Shown: positions 27,396 through 42,400 of the stretch, piece after piece
How the letters are laid out: each line of letters starts with the position of its first letter
How positions within the stretch are numbered: position 1 is the first letter of the stretch
Assembly (NCBI GenBank): GCA_023333565.1
Contig: JAJKFH010003575.1
Location: forward strand, 1,053,001 to 1,117,000
DNA length: 64,000 nt
DNA from: Puffinus mauretanicus
Lineage: Eukaryota; Chordata; Aves; Procellariiformes; Procellariidae
Direction: 5' to 3'
Made by a program: the position numbers and the translations under genes
Notes under the pieces: model-generated
What the model saw: only the letters and a program-made list of their open reading frames with translations
Database searches by the model: none
Told to the model about the DNA's origin: nothing

Positions 27396-30239
27396 CTAAA
27401 AATAAGAAAGAAACCTAAATAGTTAAAGAACTTCCTTAGAATGAAATTGAACCCTTTCAATTTTTTTTTTTTTTTGTATTAAAGCATTTTAATGATTTCC
27501 AAAGCACTGTTGTCAAAAAAATCCCACCAAACACTCAATTTTCTTTGGCAGAAAGCTAGCATGAACAATAAGCATTCAGCAAAGCCATAGAAATTGAGTG
27601 GACAAGCAACAACTAGCACCTACGAGCTCAGATTAAGCAACACCAATATACAAGACAAGCTATTCTTACTTGTGTCCTAAACATAATTTTTATTCCACAT
27701 GTCTAAATCACCCCAACTATTCAAGAAGTTTCAAGCAAATATGTGACACTATTAGCATCAAACAGCAGCAGTATCACCCAGGTGTTCTGCATCATCCTAT
27801 TGGAAACACTTTCTACCCAAAGCTATTTTCAACAAGCTTTGTGGACAAAGAGCTCCAACATAAACCACCACCTAATCCAAAGCCATAAGTAACTGACTGA
27901 ACAAAGCTTCCCGAATTCACAGTAATCCTGGAAACTGCTGTAACAACCTTAAATAAAAGTAAAATACAACAGAAAGACATATCCAGATTTTCAGGGAAAA
28001 TTAAAGGCTGTCTGTCTGCTCCCTTCTGGTGGGATAATCGAGTCCTTTTCTCTTGGATTGAATACATTGTCATTAAAATCTTTAGTTTAAGTGATTTCAT
28101 TCAACTCCAACACTATGTTAGTTTGCTACAATACTGTATCTCAAACGAATCAATCCCCACCCCCCAAGTGCCAAATAGTTTTAATAGTTGTGGCTAAAAT
28201 CCTCAGCTTCAAAGCATACTACGCTCTTTGTCTTTGACAAATATTTAACATTACTAGCTTATTGTTAAATCTAACTAGTTAACAAAGCAATTTTGTAGGA
28301 CTGCCCAGTCACTCTTAAATCATTGCTTTGCTGTGGTTCTTATTTTAACTTTGAAAACCCCTGCATGCTTAAAACAGACTACCATGAACTTAGCACTCGG
28401 CAAACTGCCACTTCAAATATATCAAGTTCTCACCAAATCCTTCAGTATCATATTCTCCCAATCAATCTCTCAACTCCCATGGGGGTGTTGACAAACGGCT
28501 GCCCATCCTTTCTGGATCACCACAAACCACCTACAAGTCTCAAACAACTGGTTTAGTGCCTCCTTTTACCGCAGATTTCATTTTACAGCATACTTCTTTT
28601 TCCCAAAGGCTTGTTAATTTGTAAGTCTGGATCCACCTTAAAAGCACACTCTCGCGCTGACCAAAAGCAGATTTAAAATGCTTTCGAAACCAAAAGACAA
28701 CTTTTCTGTTTGCAGCTTGTCCTAAAAGGCTTTTAACAACAGTTGAAAGGCCATCATCTGTTTCGGAATCACAATAGGACACTTTATATCACTTAAGTGA
28801 TACAGTAGTTTTCCTTCCTGGAAATATGCAAGTAGAGTATTAAATTTCTGTTCATGTGACAGACTCAAAACCACCAGTGGATTCATTCCTGCAAAGTCTA
28901 TTTATGAGTTAGACTAAAAACAGAGCCTGAGATGGGATGCCCAGATACCTCTAGCGTATACATGCAATACAATGTTAAAAAAATAAAAGAATAACCTTCT
29001 AAGCTTCTTAATTGCAGAACTACATGGTCTCATTTTGTTAGAAATTGGTACCAAAAATGTCAACAGAAGGATTAAGCCTCACTTAAAAAAACTATATGGA
29101 CCTTGTACATTATTTCAAATCTAACCTTAAAGCGGTGTAGTTTTGCTAGCCATTTTTATGAGCAACTTAAAACACTCCTTAAGAAATGGCTTTGAACATA
29201 CATTGCACTCCCTATAAAAATTATTTCAGGGTTTTATATTCAGGTTTTTTATTTTCAGGGTGCCATATCTCTCCCTTAATTAACTCCAGTAGCATACAAA
29301 TCAATCATCTACCATGCTTATTTCCCCCTTCTTTTTTTTTTGTTTTTAAATCCCTTACAACACAAGAAGAATAGCCCACATAACGCCTAACAAAGAAGGC
29401 AACTTTCTCCAGGTCTTTTTAGCATTGCAAACCAATTGTGTGACTGGTTTAAGTAGTATGTTACAATGAAGTAGCCCTCAAGCAAAGCCAAACAAGTTTC
29501 TGTCTTTCACTATATGCAATGAGGTTTGGAAAAAGCTGTAGTGTCATAACCTACAGCTGCCTCTCTGGACAAGAGCGGAATCCTTATCTCCATGCTTTGT
29601 GATGTCTTTGCACCCTTCAAAGTCTGAAATTCCCAAAGTCTGAAGTCTCACTTCTCCCAAACCAGTTGGAAGAGGAACATGAAATTTGGGGCTGTGAGAC
29701 CACAACACAGTTCAGGACTCAACATGCAACAGGTAATGAATGTCTTTTTAAATGACCAACTTAGTCATCACTCTCCTCCTCCCTCCTGTCCCATTACTTG
29801 TCCGTTTAGCTTAGCTGATAGGGAACAAGTTTCCAATTACACGGACAGTTTTCTTGTTCACATTCTTCAGTATGAGGTCATGATGACAGAGGGACTTGGA
29901 TCCTGAAAATAAACTTTCCAGTTTGCCCACTACGTTGCTGTTGATATTATATTGCGTTACTCAGATTTCCTCAGAACTCTACAGAGGCAGCATTCAGAGT
30001 TAATTAACCTCTCCTGACCAAAGATAATTAGCTTTAGCCAGGAGACCATCAGCTACGAAGACATATCCAAAAGACAATTCATATAGGCTCTAAAATTCTT
30101 CATTAAGGGCTTGCAGCCGTTCTGTGACAAACAATAAGTATCATTTTGAGGGAATTTTCAAATCTATATTAAGCATTACCTCCTATGCATTTCATATAAT
30201 TTTTGCCCGAGCTGTTAGAATACGCAAAACAAAAACCCC

Positions 30240-30670
30240 ACTGTGTTGTAGTTCAGCTATCTCCAGCATCAGCCAAATCACCCCACTGCCAACACCCGCT
30301 GCTTATTCGCGCTGCTGCATCGCCCTCCTCATTTGTACCACCATAAATAAGCACTTGTGCAGCTGCCCAGTGAATCACACTGGGGAACCGATCTGGATGA
30401 AAACTAACCACCTCTCTCTTCTGCTGGGTTAGTTTCACCAGATCAGTTCCTCAAGATGGTTCACAATGTGGCTGAACAAGCAGCTGTGCTGATGGAAGAG
30501 GGGAGAGCGCAGCAACAAGCAGCCAAAGGCAGACAGGACCGGGTAAATGAAACCGCCAGCTTAAAATGTGTGCGGAGCCTGGCACTTCCACAAGCAAAGC
30601 GAAAAGCGGTTCACCATGAGGTATCAGCACATTTCAAACTGCAAAAGCAACTCTTTATGGAGAAGTGACC
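30240..30670. repeat. Candidate ancient interspersed repeat
   Basis: A stretch with more even composition than its surroundings. It includes GGGTTAGTTTCACCAGATCA followed by TTCCTCAAGATGGTTCACAA and TGTGGCTGAACAAGCAGCTG, a style I associate with an old avian interspersed element. I cannot name the family. It is open in some frames on both strands (30456-30668 plus; 30253-30438 minus) but without a recognised domain. Confidence 0.3.
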
Positions 30671-33450
30671 CATTACACTTCACACTGAATACAGTAGCTG
30701 CAAATAATCCCGAGTTCTTTCCTTCCATTTTAGGTGAAGTAGGAAAAAGCAGTCACTTCTCATCAGAGGTAAGCTTTAGCTATCTTCATCACAAGGAGGG
30801 ATCCCCACAGACGAGATGCTGTGCACCTAGAACAGCCATTCCAAAAAGCTCAGTTTAAAAATCAAAATACAAGTGCTAAGAAACATAAGTGCTCTGGCAG
30901 CCTCATGACTCACATAACTTAAAACAGGCCAGCTGTGTTTGCAAGCCGATAGTGCAGGATCTGCTTCCATAAAAAAGATAAGCAAGATATGCAGATGAGT
31001 ATAGATAATCCTCAGCGCTATCTCCTCAAGCAGTTGACAATCTATCAGCAACACAGTACTGAAGATTTCAGACACTACAACAGTAAGATATCCCACTGCA
31101 AAAAAAGTTATTTTTCAGCAGAGCACTGATTGAGGTAAGCTCTGATAAGCAGAACTGGTAACATTAAAAAGGGTATTTAACTTTTCCAACCGCTCTGAAT
31201 TTAGTGCAGGCAGCCTGAACGATGGTGTATCTGGATCATTGCTTAGCAGAGTAGTAGGGCAGGTTTAACAGCTCATTCTAGGGGGTTTGTGACACACAAG
31301 TTATTTGGATTACCACAATTGTCCCAGTCCTTTGCACTTCCCAAGAAAGACAATGGAGCAGTGAAATTACATGGTAGGCCTTGTTATCACTTGATTTAAC
31401 TGCCAGTCTAAGTTGCAATTGAGTAAAAGCAACTGCTACACAGCAACTCTACACTGTCCTACATGAAAGAAATTAATGCTTTCTTCTACCTTGAAAATAA
31501 ACGACTACAAACCAGAAGAGATCCACTAATTTTCCCTTAGAAGAAATCCTGAGTAGCAGCTTATATTTTAAAAACACTGCTGGAGGTAAAGATATCACAG
31601 GTTATAAGCATACAGCTATCCCAAGAAAGGATGATCACGAAAGCTTTAAATGAGCAGAGACTACCATCAGGTTTCATCTCTCATGCCTGCAGAGCTACAA
31701 CACTGCCTTCCCGGAATTCAACAGCAGCATCTTGCCAGAGCTGCTTCTGAGTGCAGCGAGACCATCCATGCTCAGCAATGACCAGCTCCTCTCCGAAGTC
31801 AGAGGTCTCTTTTCTTATTTAAGAAAAGCACTCAGTTTTCATCATTCTGAAGAACTATTATCAGTTGTTTAATGTATCTAATTTTCCCATTCAATGACTT
31901 TCTGGGAACCTCTCCAGATTTACTGCAGGCCATAAATAAGTCAGGCTGCTACAGAATAAAGTATTTTGATCAACATCCTTGTTAATACTTTGCTTTTCAT
32001 CAGATGATCTCAGAACTCTTCAGGCTACCAAGTCTTCTCAGGTTTAAAGCACTGAAACTGCCCAGTTCCTTCGTGCTTTAGTTCCCTCAACACGACGATA
32101 CCATCATCTTTCACTACCTCTGCCTAAAATACCACCTTCTGCATCTAGACATTTGTTCCCATCCCACACAATGTTTTCTTGTGCATTTGTGCAGTCTCAT
32201 GGTGAGGGTCAGAGAATTTATCCAAGCTACAACTGGCAAAAAAAGAAGCTAATTTTAAGTATAAATTCCTCCAATTCAGCTCACTACAGCTACACAGATG
32301 TGCCCACCACAAAAGCAGGGCAGAGCAGGCAGGAGTAGAAGGCGGCAGAGTTTTTTAAACACTGCAGTTTCTTGATGGCTTAAACTGATCCACACACCAC
32401 ACTCTGCTTCCCTCTGGGCCTGAGAAACTGAAGTGACATAGCTATTCACTTCGGGTTTTGTTGGGTTAAGTCTAACAATCTCGTACCACTAATAAAAATC
32501 ACTGCACAGATGGAGGGTGGGGAGGAAGGGAAGAAAAGGGAATAGGTCAAAACAAGAGAGAGAAGTGCACTGTTGTTAACAAAAGGTCTGGACTGTTCAT
32601 GGAACCACAAAGAGAACAGTGACTACCTACAACAGCCTAAAGTATTCATGGAATTTCATAATTATTTGTCCAAGGTCACATAATGGGTAGCAAAAACAAG
32701 CACACCGAGTTCTGACTCCTCTTCCATCTTAACCACTTTATTATTCTCTTACAAGAATCTGATGACCCTGGGAAAAAAATAATACTTGAAGTATATCCAC
32801 GCTGGATGAGAACACAGGCAAACACCATTTCTCTATCTTCGCTACTGATCTACCACACTTACTAGCCCAGGCTCCCAGTACGAACTGTGAAGCTCATGTC
32901 ATTAATACGGGCAACAGCTAAGCCTTATCATTAGCAGCTGAGATGATCTAATGGCTCACTGCTGGGAAAAGGGAAAGGGGGAGGTCTGTCTTCTTTCTGT
33001 CCCACATCTGCCTCCCCCTGCCCTCTCTCCCAGTTGCACGGTCTGCCCGCTTTAGCACTGGTTCTTTCTGCAAAACTATTCCTGAATTCTTGCTCCCAGC
33101 AAAAACACTAGCACTCTGACACGTTAAATCAATTTGCAAAGGCGTCAAAGGAGCATCAAAAATTAAGCAAGGCAGGCAGTTTAGTTTCTTCCAGCACCAG
33201 CCATCCGAGATGCTGTCAAATAACCCCCTCTGTGAAACGAGGGTTAGGCTGAAAACTCTTCTGGATGTTAATAAAAGAATGAGAGGGGGCCTACTGCATC
33301 CATGCCCATGAGCAAGCTTCAGAAGTTCCGTTGGAATAGTCTAATTTTTAAAGAACTCAGTAAATTTGAATACATTTTCCAGAATGAAGTTTAAATTCAA
33401 TTGGCCAGGAAGAAATTTTTATAAATCTATAAAATATAGCAGGCCTAACT

Positions 33451-33493
33451 TTTTAAAGACTGTTTTTTATATATATATAACAGTCTTAAAAAA
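33451..33493. repeat. AT-rich palindrome
   Basis: AAGACTGTT and its exact reverse complement AACAGTCTT flank a TTTTATATATATAT core, with partial pairing continuing into TTTTA/TAAAA-like flanks. This would extrude as a hairpin of at least 9 bp plus the AT core. Similar palindromic AT-rich repeats are breakage-prone. No function is evident. Confidence 0.8.
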
Positions 33494-36400
33494 TCTATAT
33501 ATAAGGCTTTTCCCCCCCAGCCACCTCACCATTCCTGGTGACATCCCCTATAACCCACATAAAGTGCAAAGCATCATACAGGTTCAAGAGAGCATTTCCA
33601 ATTCAACAAAGAACGAGGGGGGTGAAAAAGAAAAAAAAAAAAACACCTTACTTTTGCCTGAAGTGTAAATACAAGGGTAAAACCAGTGTAAGAAGGCTGG
33701 GAAACCATCCTGTACAAGCAAAGTCGAAGTTTAAAGAAATTACTTAAAAAGCGCAAAGTTACCAAAAGCAAATCACCACAGAGGCCTGATTACCTGAAAA
33801 GCAATCATTGTTTCTCCAGAAGACATACTGTACAGGACTTTCAACACTGGCTACAAGTTCAGCACCAATTCTCCTTACTTAGCCTTTAATGGAGCATCCT
33901 ACCTATCAGATGGTTTTTAACATAAACACCAAGACATAGTCTTCATCTCTGGACACCATCTCTGATTTTCAGACTGCTGCCCTCCTCCTGATTGTTTCGA
34001 AGGAGAATATTCCATAAATTCTTTTCAGGTCAGGATCAGCTCTGACCTCTGTACAAGCTGGTATGTATTCTGGTTTTACCTGGCTTTCACATGAGTTTCC
34101 TAGCTTGCTTGCTTTATGACCCACAGTAGCTCTGGAATAATTTAAGCAAAATCCTTCCAACTATTTTAGCTTTGAAGCAGGGTGCAAAGATTAGTTAGCA
34201 ACACAAACGTTACTACAGCAAATCCAGTTGTTTCGAATGTAACAAAACTGAGCTTGCAAGGTCAGCTATTTGGGTCTCTGAATACTTGTCATAATTAAGT
34301 CACAGAAAAACACAGGGCTCTGTGTGCTTTGTAGCTCACAGCAGTCAGGTTGAGGTTTTTCTTTTTTCTTAAAAAGCATAAAAGCTCTAGCTCTAAAAAA
34401 AAAAATCTATCAAAATATGAACTGCCAACATGAGCATTATTTATTATCACAGCATTGCTCTATTCCCACTTCCTCAGGGTTTCACTACTTGCTTTCACCT
34501 ACCCATACCAGTTGGAACATTAAGTAGCAATCATGTGATCTGAGTTCTTGGAAGTTAAATGGTAGACAAGAATTCATACTTAATTCAATTTTACATAAGT
34601 TTTCAAGCTGCCTGTTTTCCAATTTGATACGCTCCACTACAAAAAAAAAGGTACCTCATAGAAGGTTTGGGTCAAGTCTGCTGCAGTACACAAAGCTTTT
34701 AATATCAAAGGAACATACAGTGGGAAGTTTAGATACTATTCGGATGTGTTTTAACATAAAACTACAGGAAGGACAAGAAAATGCTTGTACTCCGATTTAC
34801 ACACTTGCCAGGAAGATTTATTTTTAAGTTTTGTAATTAAACAGTTTTCCACAGCTCGGCTTTTGACAGCTCAGAGTCAAGAGAATCACACGTGATTTCA
34901 GATCTACTTCAGAAGCAAAGCAGAAGCATTTGATACGCAATTTTGTAGGACACACCATAAGGAATTTTTGGAATTCCACTTTAATGTCCTTCTTGCACAC
35001 ACTTGCAGATAGCAAGGCCCTCAAAGCTACACAACCATCGTTAGTTCAATGAATCGCTTGTGGATCTCCTTATAATTGCACCCCCTTCATATCTCAATTT
35101 CCTCACGTCAAGTGATGGGATCCAACAGCAGTTCAGCAACTCATTTCCCTTTCTAAGGCTTAGCTACTTTCTGGCAACAGTCTTTAAAAAGTTAGGCCTG
35201 CTATGAATCACACCTGAGGTCAACACCAGTTCAAAGATGCACAGTAGGAACGTAACTGCATTTTTTCCTGTGATGATGCAACATACACACACACCCAACA
35301 CTTTCTTCCCTCACATTCCTAAAGATTTGATGCAAAGAATGAGACACATTGAATCTGTGCAGTGTGATTTACCCAGAACTAAATGACCACCAGAAAAGTC
35401 AAAACTACTTCCATCAACATGGGCTCAAAGTTTTCACAGATGTGCAATTGTGGATTTTCGTTTACAGTTCCTTAAATCAAGGTGCTTTCTTTCCTTTACA
35501 CTTACAGGCATCTGAAAGGCTTTTGAAAGGTTCGCTTTAGACAGGTAACACCTATGAAGCTTTCACTTGAACACATTAAGGCTCAATACAGGTTTCTAAT
35601 CATACATACTCCGCCACAACTACTCTTGCTTCTGTACTCCACTGAGAGTTTCAAGGACAGTCAGCAAATGGAAGACGTTGTCCAAAAGGCATCGAGCCTT
35701 CCTTAATTCATATAGGGAGAAAGTGAAAGAGGAAGAATAAGGAACATCTCTGTATTTGACATGGCCCATGCAGAAGTATAATTATTCTCCAGCTACTTGA
35801 GTGCAAAAGAGCTCTTCATTAGCTCAACCCAGAATTAAAGAACGCAACATGTGAAGTCAATGTTATAGCTAACAAAAACACGTCAGTCTATGGCACAACC
35901 TGCTCCTTTAATGCTAATTAAAACAGCAACAGTAGTATCAGAAAATAATTAAGATAGCTAATTACATAATAACTGAAAAAAATTAAGACAGCTATATATT
36001 ACTCTTAAAAGGTAGCTACGTCCTTTGGTCTACCCTCCCTTGCACCCTCTCTTACTAGCTAGCCCACTAAACTCCTTCCTCACTAAGTAACTGAATTCAC
36101 CCTGAGGAGCAACTCAGAACTCAACTTCTACCTCAGAGCAATGATGTAAAGAGCTTGTAATTGTTCAGCAGGCACAAGAAATCTTCTCTTTGTACACCAT
36201 AATCACATGTAGAAAAGCTACACCGCTTTTTTAGAGCTCAGAACCAATGAGACAACCAACACCAAAACTGATATTCAATGCAAGCCCACGGTGTTCACAC
36301 TCTTCACTAATTTTCTGCATCCTCGTCCTTCTTTCCACACCGAAAATTTGTGCTCATCTCTGCAGAAAGACTGAAAGAGCCCGTTATTTAAAACATAAGG

Positions 36401-39400
36401 TAGGGACAGGTACAGAAGACACGGGTATTCAGTCTTAGGATACAAACAGGATAGCTGGTTAAGTGTGACAAAACAAGACATAGAATATACTTAAATGTAA
36501 CGTTAGCAGGAAGGGTTGAAAAGCAAAATCATAAGCCCATGCTGGGACTTAGGCAAATGAAGTACTTTCTGTGTATTGTTTCAACAGCTGTGTTTGGTTA
36601 TGGTCACTACAACATCAAGAGAGACAGACCAAGCGAGCTGGCAAACACCATAACTCTGAAGAATAAAAACTGTCAGCACGCCCTGGAAAAATTGCTCTAA
36701 ACTGGGGTTAAGAAAATCTTACAAGCACTGATTGCTGGCCAGACAAAGCTCCTCTTGCTAGGTGTTTATATAAGATACAAATAACAAGGAACTAGATACA
36801 CAGTCTTTCTATCTTTAACCAAGACCTTTAAGAAGCAGCAGCTAGAAATCTTTTCTTACTGATGTTTTCCTCTGAGTTTGTCTAAATAAGTATTTACTCA
36901 CTCGCAACATGAAAGACCAAACCTATAACTTTCTTTGACACCCCATGGGAACTATGCCATGGGGTAGAAAAGAGAACATCGGGGTGCAAGTCCCACCTCA
37001 TTAATAACGCACAGTAGTGGTTCAGAGAAGTCTCTCAAGCCTCTTAACATCACCTTGGGCAAGAGAGCATTAGTCCGTATTAGCTGTGGGAATGACCTGG
37101 GAATACCAGTTAAGCAATGGAAAACAAGATAATGCTCAGAAGGAAGGACCCAAAAAGTAAACAGGGCCTTATGAGTAAAGCATCAACAAAATCAAAGCAA
37201 AGGCGCTTTTGACCTTAAAGAACCACTTGATTTTAAGTATGCACCAAGCTGCACAGCAAACAGTGTATGCTGATTAATAACCTGAAGCATATTAATGTTT
37301 ATCATGTTACTGGATGACAAACCAAGGGCAGACCAGTAAGCCTCTCTTCATTAATAAGGAATGAGTCTTTAGTTACCAGCTACCAAGACCTTTCCTTCAC
37401 TCAGTTAAGAATATTCCCTAACCCCCCACAAATCTCCCAAATAAAGCATCAAAACTGATTTACTACAGCTTTCTAACAGAACAGTCTCTAACTTATCGAC
37501 AGATCATCCAGTCTGCAAAACACACTTGCATTTCTTAGAAAAAAAAAAGTAGCACATTGTAGAGAGCAAAAATCCAGCCCCAGATTAACAGTCAACCTTT
37601 CGGACTACAATTACAGTTTTACAATAACTTTAACAACTATTTCCTCCGAATTCTCTCCGACAAACACTAGACATTGATACAGCTGGACATGGATACAACT
37701 GTTAAAGACCACTAGGTCAACACTCACATTGTGGTGTTTTACTGGAGCAGCACTTCCCTCCCCACACGACATTTAAAGACAGTGCATGTCTAAGAGAAGT
37801 GAAAGCAATATTCAAATACAACACTTTCCATCTGCTATTCTGATTTCCCCCAGCATATTTACTAGGAAAGAGGAAGTAAAATATTTAAGAGTCAGTCTTT
37901 GTTTTCATATTACTCAGTGGAATATATAACAACAGCTATATAAAACTATTTCAAAAAAAGATGCTCTTTTCACACTTTTAGTTGAAAAACTAGTTCACGC
38001 GCAGCCCTGAGCCCGTACAGTAGCTTTCTTCACTTCTCCCACATAGAAGACCTCTCAAACTCATTTGCCAGCACACTTTGAATCACCCACTTCTGCCATG
38101 TTACTCAAGTTGTTGCATGTATCTTTACAGAAAGTAACTCTGACATTTTAACCTTGTTCTAATTCACCCATACTCTTCTCATCTTGCTTTACCTCTACTC
38201 ACTATACTAAACATACAACCAAGGTACTGGATCACACTGGATTGTCACTTCCAACTGCTGAAAACATGGTTTTACTTATTATTGGAATCCAGAAGAACCT
38301 GCAATCCAGAGTACTTGTTCTTTTTTTCCTAGGAAGTTCTTTCCAGAAGTACTCACAAAAGAAAAAAACATCTTTTCCTTTAAAGTTCACTTCACTCATG
38401 ACTTCCATTCCTTTGCATCCTGGGTTCGAACAGGGTAGCAATGCAAGTTTCTGAAGCGTGTACGTTAAGCTTCTGTAATTACTAATATTCCAGAAACTCA
38501 AAGACTGATAAATGTTTATTATATATTAAATTTTTAAATGTAGCTCAATGGAACAATTTATTGTACAAGAAATTTTACAGAATAGATAGAATCTTCACTT
38601 CTGTGGTCATCAATGAGATATTCAGATCTCATCAGCAACTTCACATTTCTTTACAGGAAGGACCACGGAATAGGAGTATAAACCTGAAAAGAACCTTCAC
38701 AGTCTTTGAAGTCAATCCCTTTGTTACAGGCAACCACTTTATGGAAGGTAAACATTACAGCGTGGTCTCATGTTCAAAGTAGATTTGGGGGGATTTTCTT
38801 CCTACCACTTAGGGGTCTGCTCCAGAACTTTGTCTGGCTGACAGAAGTTTTTTCAATTCCTAAATAATATTTTCATCTTCGGTATTCAAAACAAAGGACC
38901 CTTCCCTGCCAAACAGGTTTAGGACAGGGATAACCCATTGTTTGAGCAGTGGTGGGATATCCTGGCCACATGATAGTTTTACCTGGTTACTGGAAATGCC
39001 AACATGCATTTCATGAAACCAACATGCCTCTAGTCTGACAAGTCTGTATCAGTGCTGAGTATAAACAAATACGATGCTCTGCAGCTTGCTGAAGTTCAGA
39101 GTGCAAGGAAGCCTCATGTGGCTCATCATGGAACCAGTTCAGGTCCCTCGCTCTTACCATCTCAAACCTCTGTCCCACACTATGTGAGCTAAACTGCTCC
39201 CAGAGTTAAGCTAGTATGGAAGCCACAGGAGCCATGTTTGCTAAGCGTTGCTCTCGGGCTCCTAGAAATCCATCAAACTCCAACTGGTTCTTTATGAATC
39301 CCAGCCTGAAAGTGAATGGAGGCTGCAGAGTGTCCTTGGGAAGTTTCACTAAATGTTTGCTCTGTTTTGCTCTGCCCTGAACACCTACTTCTGATGTCTG

Positions 39401-42400
39401 TGGCTGAAAGCTCATTGCTGCTCCTTTCCACAGAAACTTTCACCATCTGACAAGAGTTGTCTATGAACTGAAAGATGTAGAAGATACTGGGTCACCTGGA
39501 CTTCGGTCGAACACTATTCACAGCTGTGCACAGCGGCACAGTTTACCCCTTCCCTCCCTACCACCACGTCCATATTCACCAGAGCACATCTAACTCCCTC
39601 CCACGCAATACACCCAAAGTCTTTGAGCAGCTCATCTTAGAAACCCACCTTGGACATCACTCTCAGAGCATACTGAAACGTGATGGACCAACACTGAACT
39701 GGAACGAAAACTTCTGATGGAAGAGACCTAACTCCGTATACGGCTCCCAGTGTATCGCCTAGTACCTATAATATCTAGCTTTTTTCCCCCATTACCCAGG
39801 CTATCTCCAGTGAGCAGAAAATTGCTTACATCAAGGTATCAATAATATGGGTCCAAGAGTTGAACAGTTTCCTGGCGAAAAAAGCAGATACAGATGGAGG
39901 TGATCTGTGGTCCCATTATAGGACCGCCTTACTTACAGCCCAAACATCACATATTGTTTTCCCCCTACAATTTGGAAGTAAGCCATACACGATCTTCAGA
40001 AGAAAGCTTCTTGCAACTGATCATCAGTCAGGCCATTGGAAATTAGGAACATGAGCAGACCAAAATTTTTCGCTTACAACTGGCAAGCACTGGTGGCAGA
40101 GATGCAACCGTCTGGGGAGCATTTTCCCTGCAGTTGGTGCACAAACCACTCGGGAACAAGCTGTTGAAATACCACTTTACAACCAGCCACCTCACAGAAG
40201 TGCTAAGCTGTTACACATATGACTTAGTACTCACCTACTACACTGGAATCCACGTTGCGTTTTGTTCGCTTTTTTTCTGTCATCCATCTTTATCACAACA
40301 AAGTGGTAGGGAACATTTTTGTCACTTTTAAAATGGTTCTAGCCATGATTTCTGAGGGATCCTCCTCTGCTCCACCCAAAACCAAAACCACTTATACCTA
40401 CAGTTTATTCATGCCCTGGTTAGCCATCTAGACAAGAGGGATGCTTCAGTCTATGAACATGGATCTGACTGAGTGCCTGAACCACAGGCTGACTGGAAAT
40501 CATTTGTTTAAAGAAAAGTATGGGTTCTTTTTCTTCGTTACAACTCCCTAATCACTCACTACAAACTGTGCATCAGTACAGCTGTTTGTACAACAGTACA
40601 TGCAGTTCAAGTTCAAGCTTGCAGGTCTTCAAACACTATCTCACAGTTCATTAAAAGCTTCGGTCTCTCTAACATTGGAATTGATAGCAAAAGCTTATCA
40701 ATTTCAGCAGGCAGGGAAAGTTTGAAGCACTGGAGGCACTGGTTCTGGAGTCCACAAAGATGTGCTTTCCTGTCTCTAGACAACCACATATGACATCTGT
40801 TTTGGTCAGCACTTCGCACAGTAACAGTCAACAAATCATTTGACTGCAGCATGACTGGCTCTCTATGTTAAGACTGCATTTTTTGTCCAACTCCTTCCAT
40901 CTAGAATATAAAAGTCTGAAAGGTTTGGGTCCCCCACCCCCCATTGCTTTGAACTGCTTATATTGACAGGACTGAAAAGTTCATTTGGAGCATTTAGAAA
41001 TCAGTAAGTTATCATGGCACTCCTGGCTTTCTTGCATCGAGCAGCTAGGAAGAGATAATGCTACAGAATCTCTGCTTTTAAAGCGTAATTATTTCACGAC
41101 ACATTTTCAGTTCTGTTAGACTCATTCTTCCAGCAAAAGAAAACTACATCCTGGCAAAATTACTTAGGAATACAAATTGGAATTTTATGCTTAACCAGAT
41201 GTATGTCTTTACAGCCACATCCTCTATTTCTCCCACGTAAAATGGAGAATATAACAGTAAAAGGCTTTCTTAGGCCAGGTCATCCTGCCACCAATGAACA
41301 AATGAAAGAATAGTCTGACACAAGTATGGTCATACTGGCAAAAGGTTTTGGACATGATTTTTCACTCCTGCAAGTATGTCAGTAGAAGGAACTTTGTTTT
41401 CTAATCAATGTGAATTTCACTTGCACAATTAAATCTAGACTAAACCCAAACTGCACCTTCAACTCCTCAGTCCTTAAAAAGTCACTCCAGTCATTAAAAG
41501 CACTCACCTTAAGTTCACGTTTGAGAATTTGTTCTTTAGAGAGATTTATAGTCATGACTCAGAACATCTTACTCTCACCCTTATAGTCAAAAAATGCAGC
41601 ACTGGGTGTTCTAGAGAAAATTGCCTACTAAAACAAATCACCAAGTTGATTTCTGGTAGTTGATTTCAGGTAGAAAACAATTACTTTGTGTTACGTAGCA
41701 CCACACTCGGATCAGCCCAATTTCTGCATTATAGAAGTGGTACAATAGACTGGAATGACTTTTCCGTTCTTTTTCACGATTCTGCAGTAAAATATCTCCA
41801 GGGGGATAGCCCCTTAAAGGTAAGGTATCTTGCAATTCAATAACAGACTTTTAAACTCCAATAATACAGTGAAGGAGGATGATTTATCAGTGTTATCCAA
41901 CTGTAGTTTCAGAGTTTCTTGATTTGATTGCAAGCACTGACACAGCATATAGATACCTCAGCACATGGTCCTTATATTTGCAGAGCTCACCGCAAAACAA
42001 TACCTCAGACTTTGTCACAGCCTTACAATTCCCACAATTAACATTTCTTCAGCACCCATACAAGCATCCTATGTGGCTTAAACTAAATATTTACTTGACT
42101 GGAACATCCTATAATTGATGATTCAGTTTCTGCTCCTACAAACTCCTACAAAAGTTTCTGCTCCGAGAAAAAAGACTGTGTTTTGGTCTCACTTTCACAA
42201 ATGAAGTCCAATGACTAATAACTAAAGCTTCTCCCTGCAGCATTCACTTGGTTCTTGCACAAGCCTGGGAAAGAATAAAACCAGCAGTGAGAAGGCCATA
42301 CTTGATCTCCTGAATGATCCCCTGCTCCTGTAAAGTTCATCCAAAGCAGTGCTCACGTTTATGTTAACACAGAACAGGCCCACATTTTAGAATAAGTACT

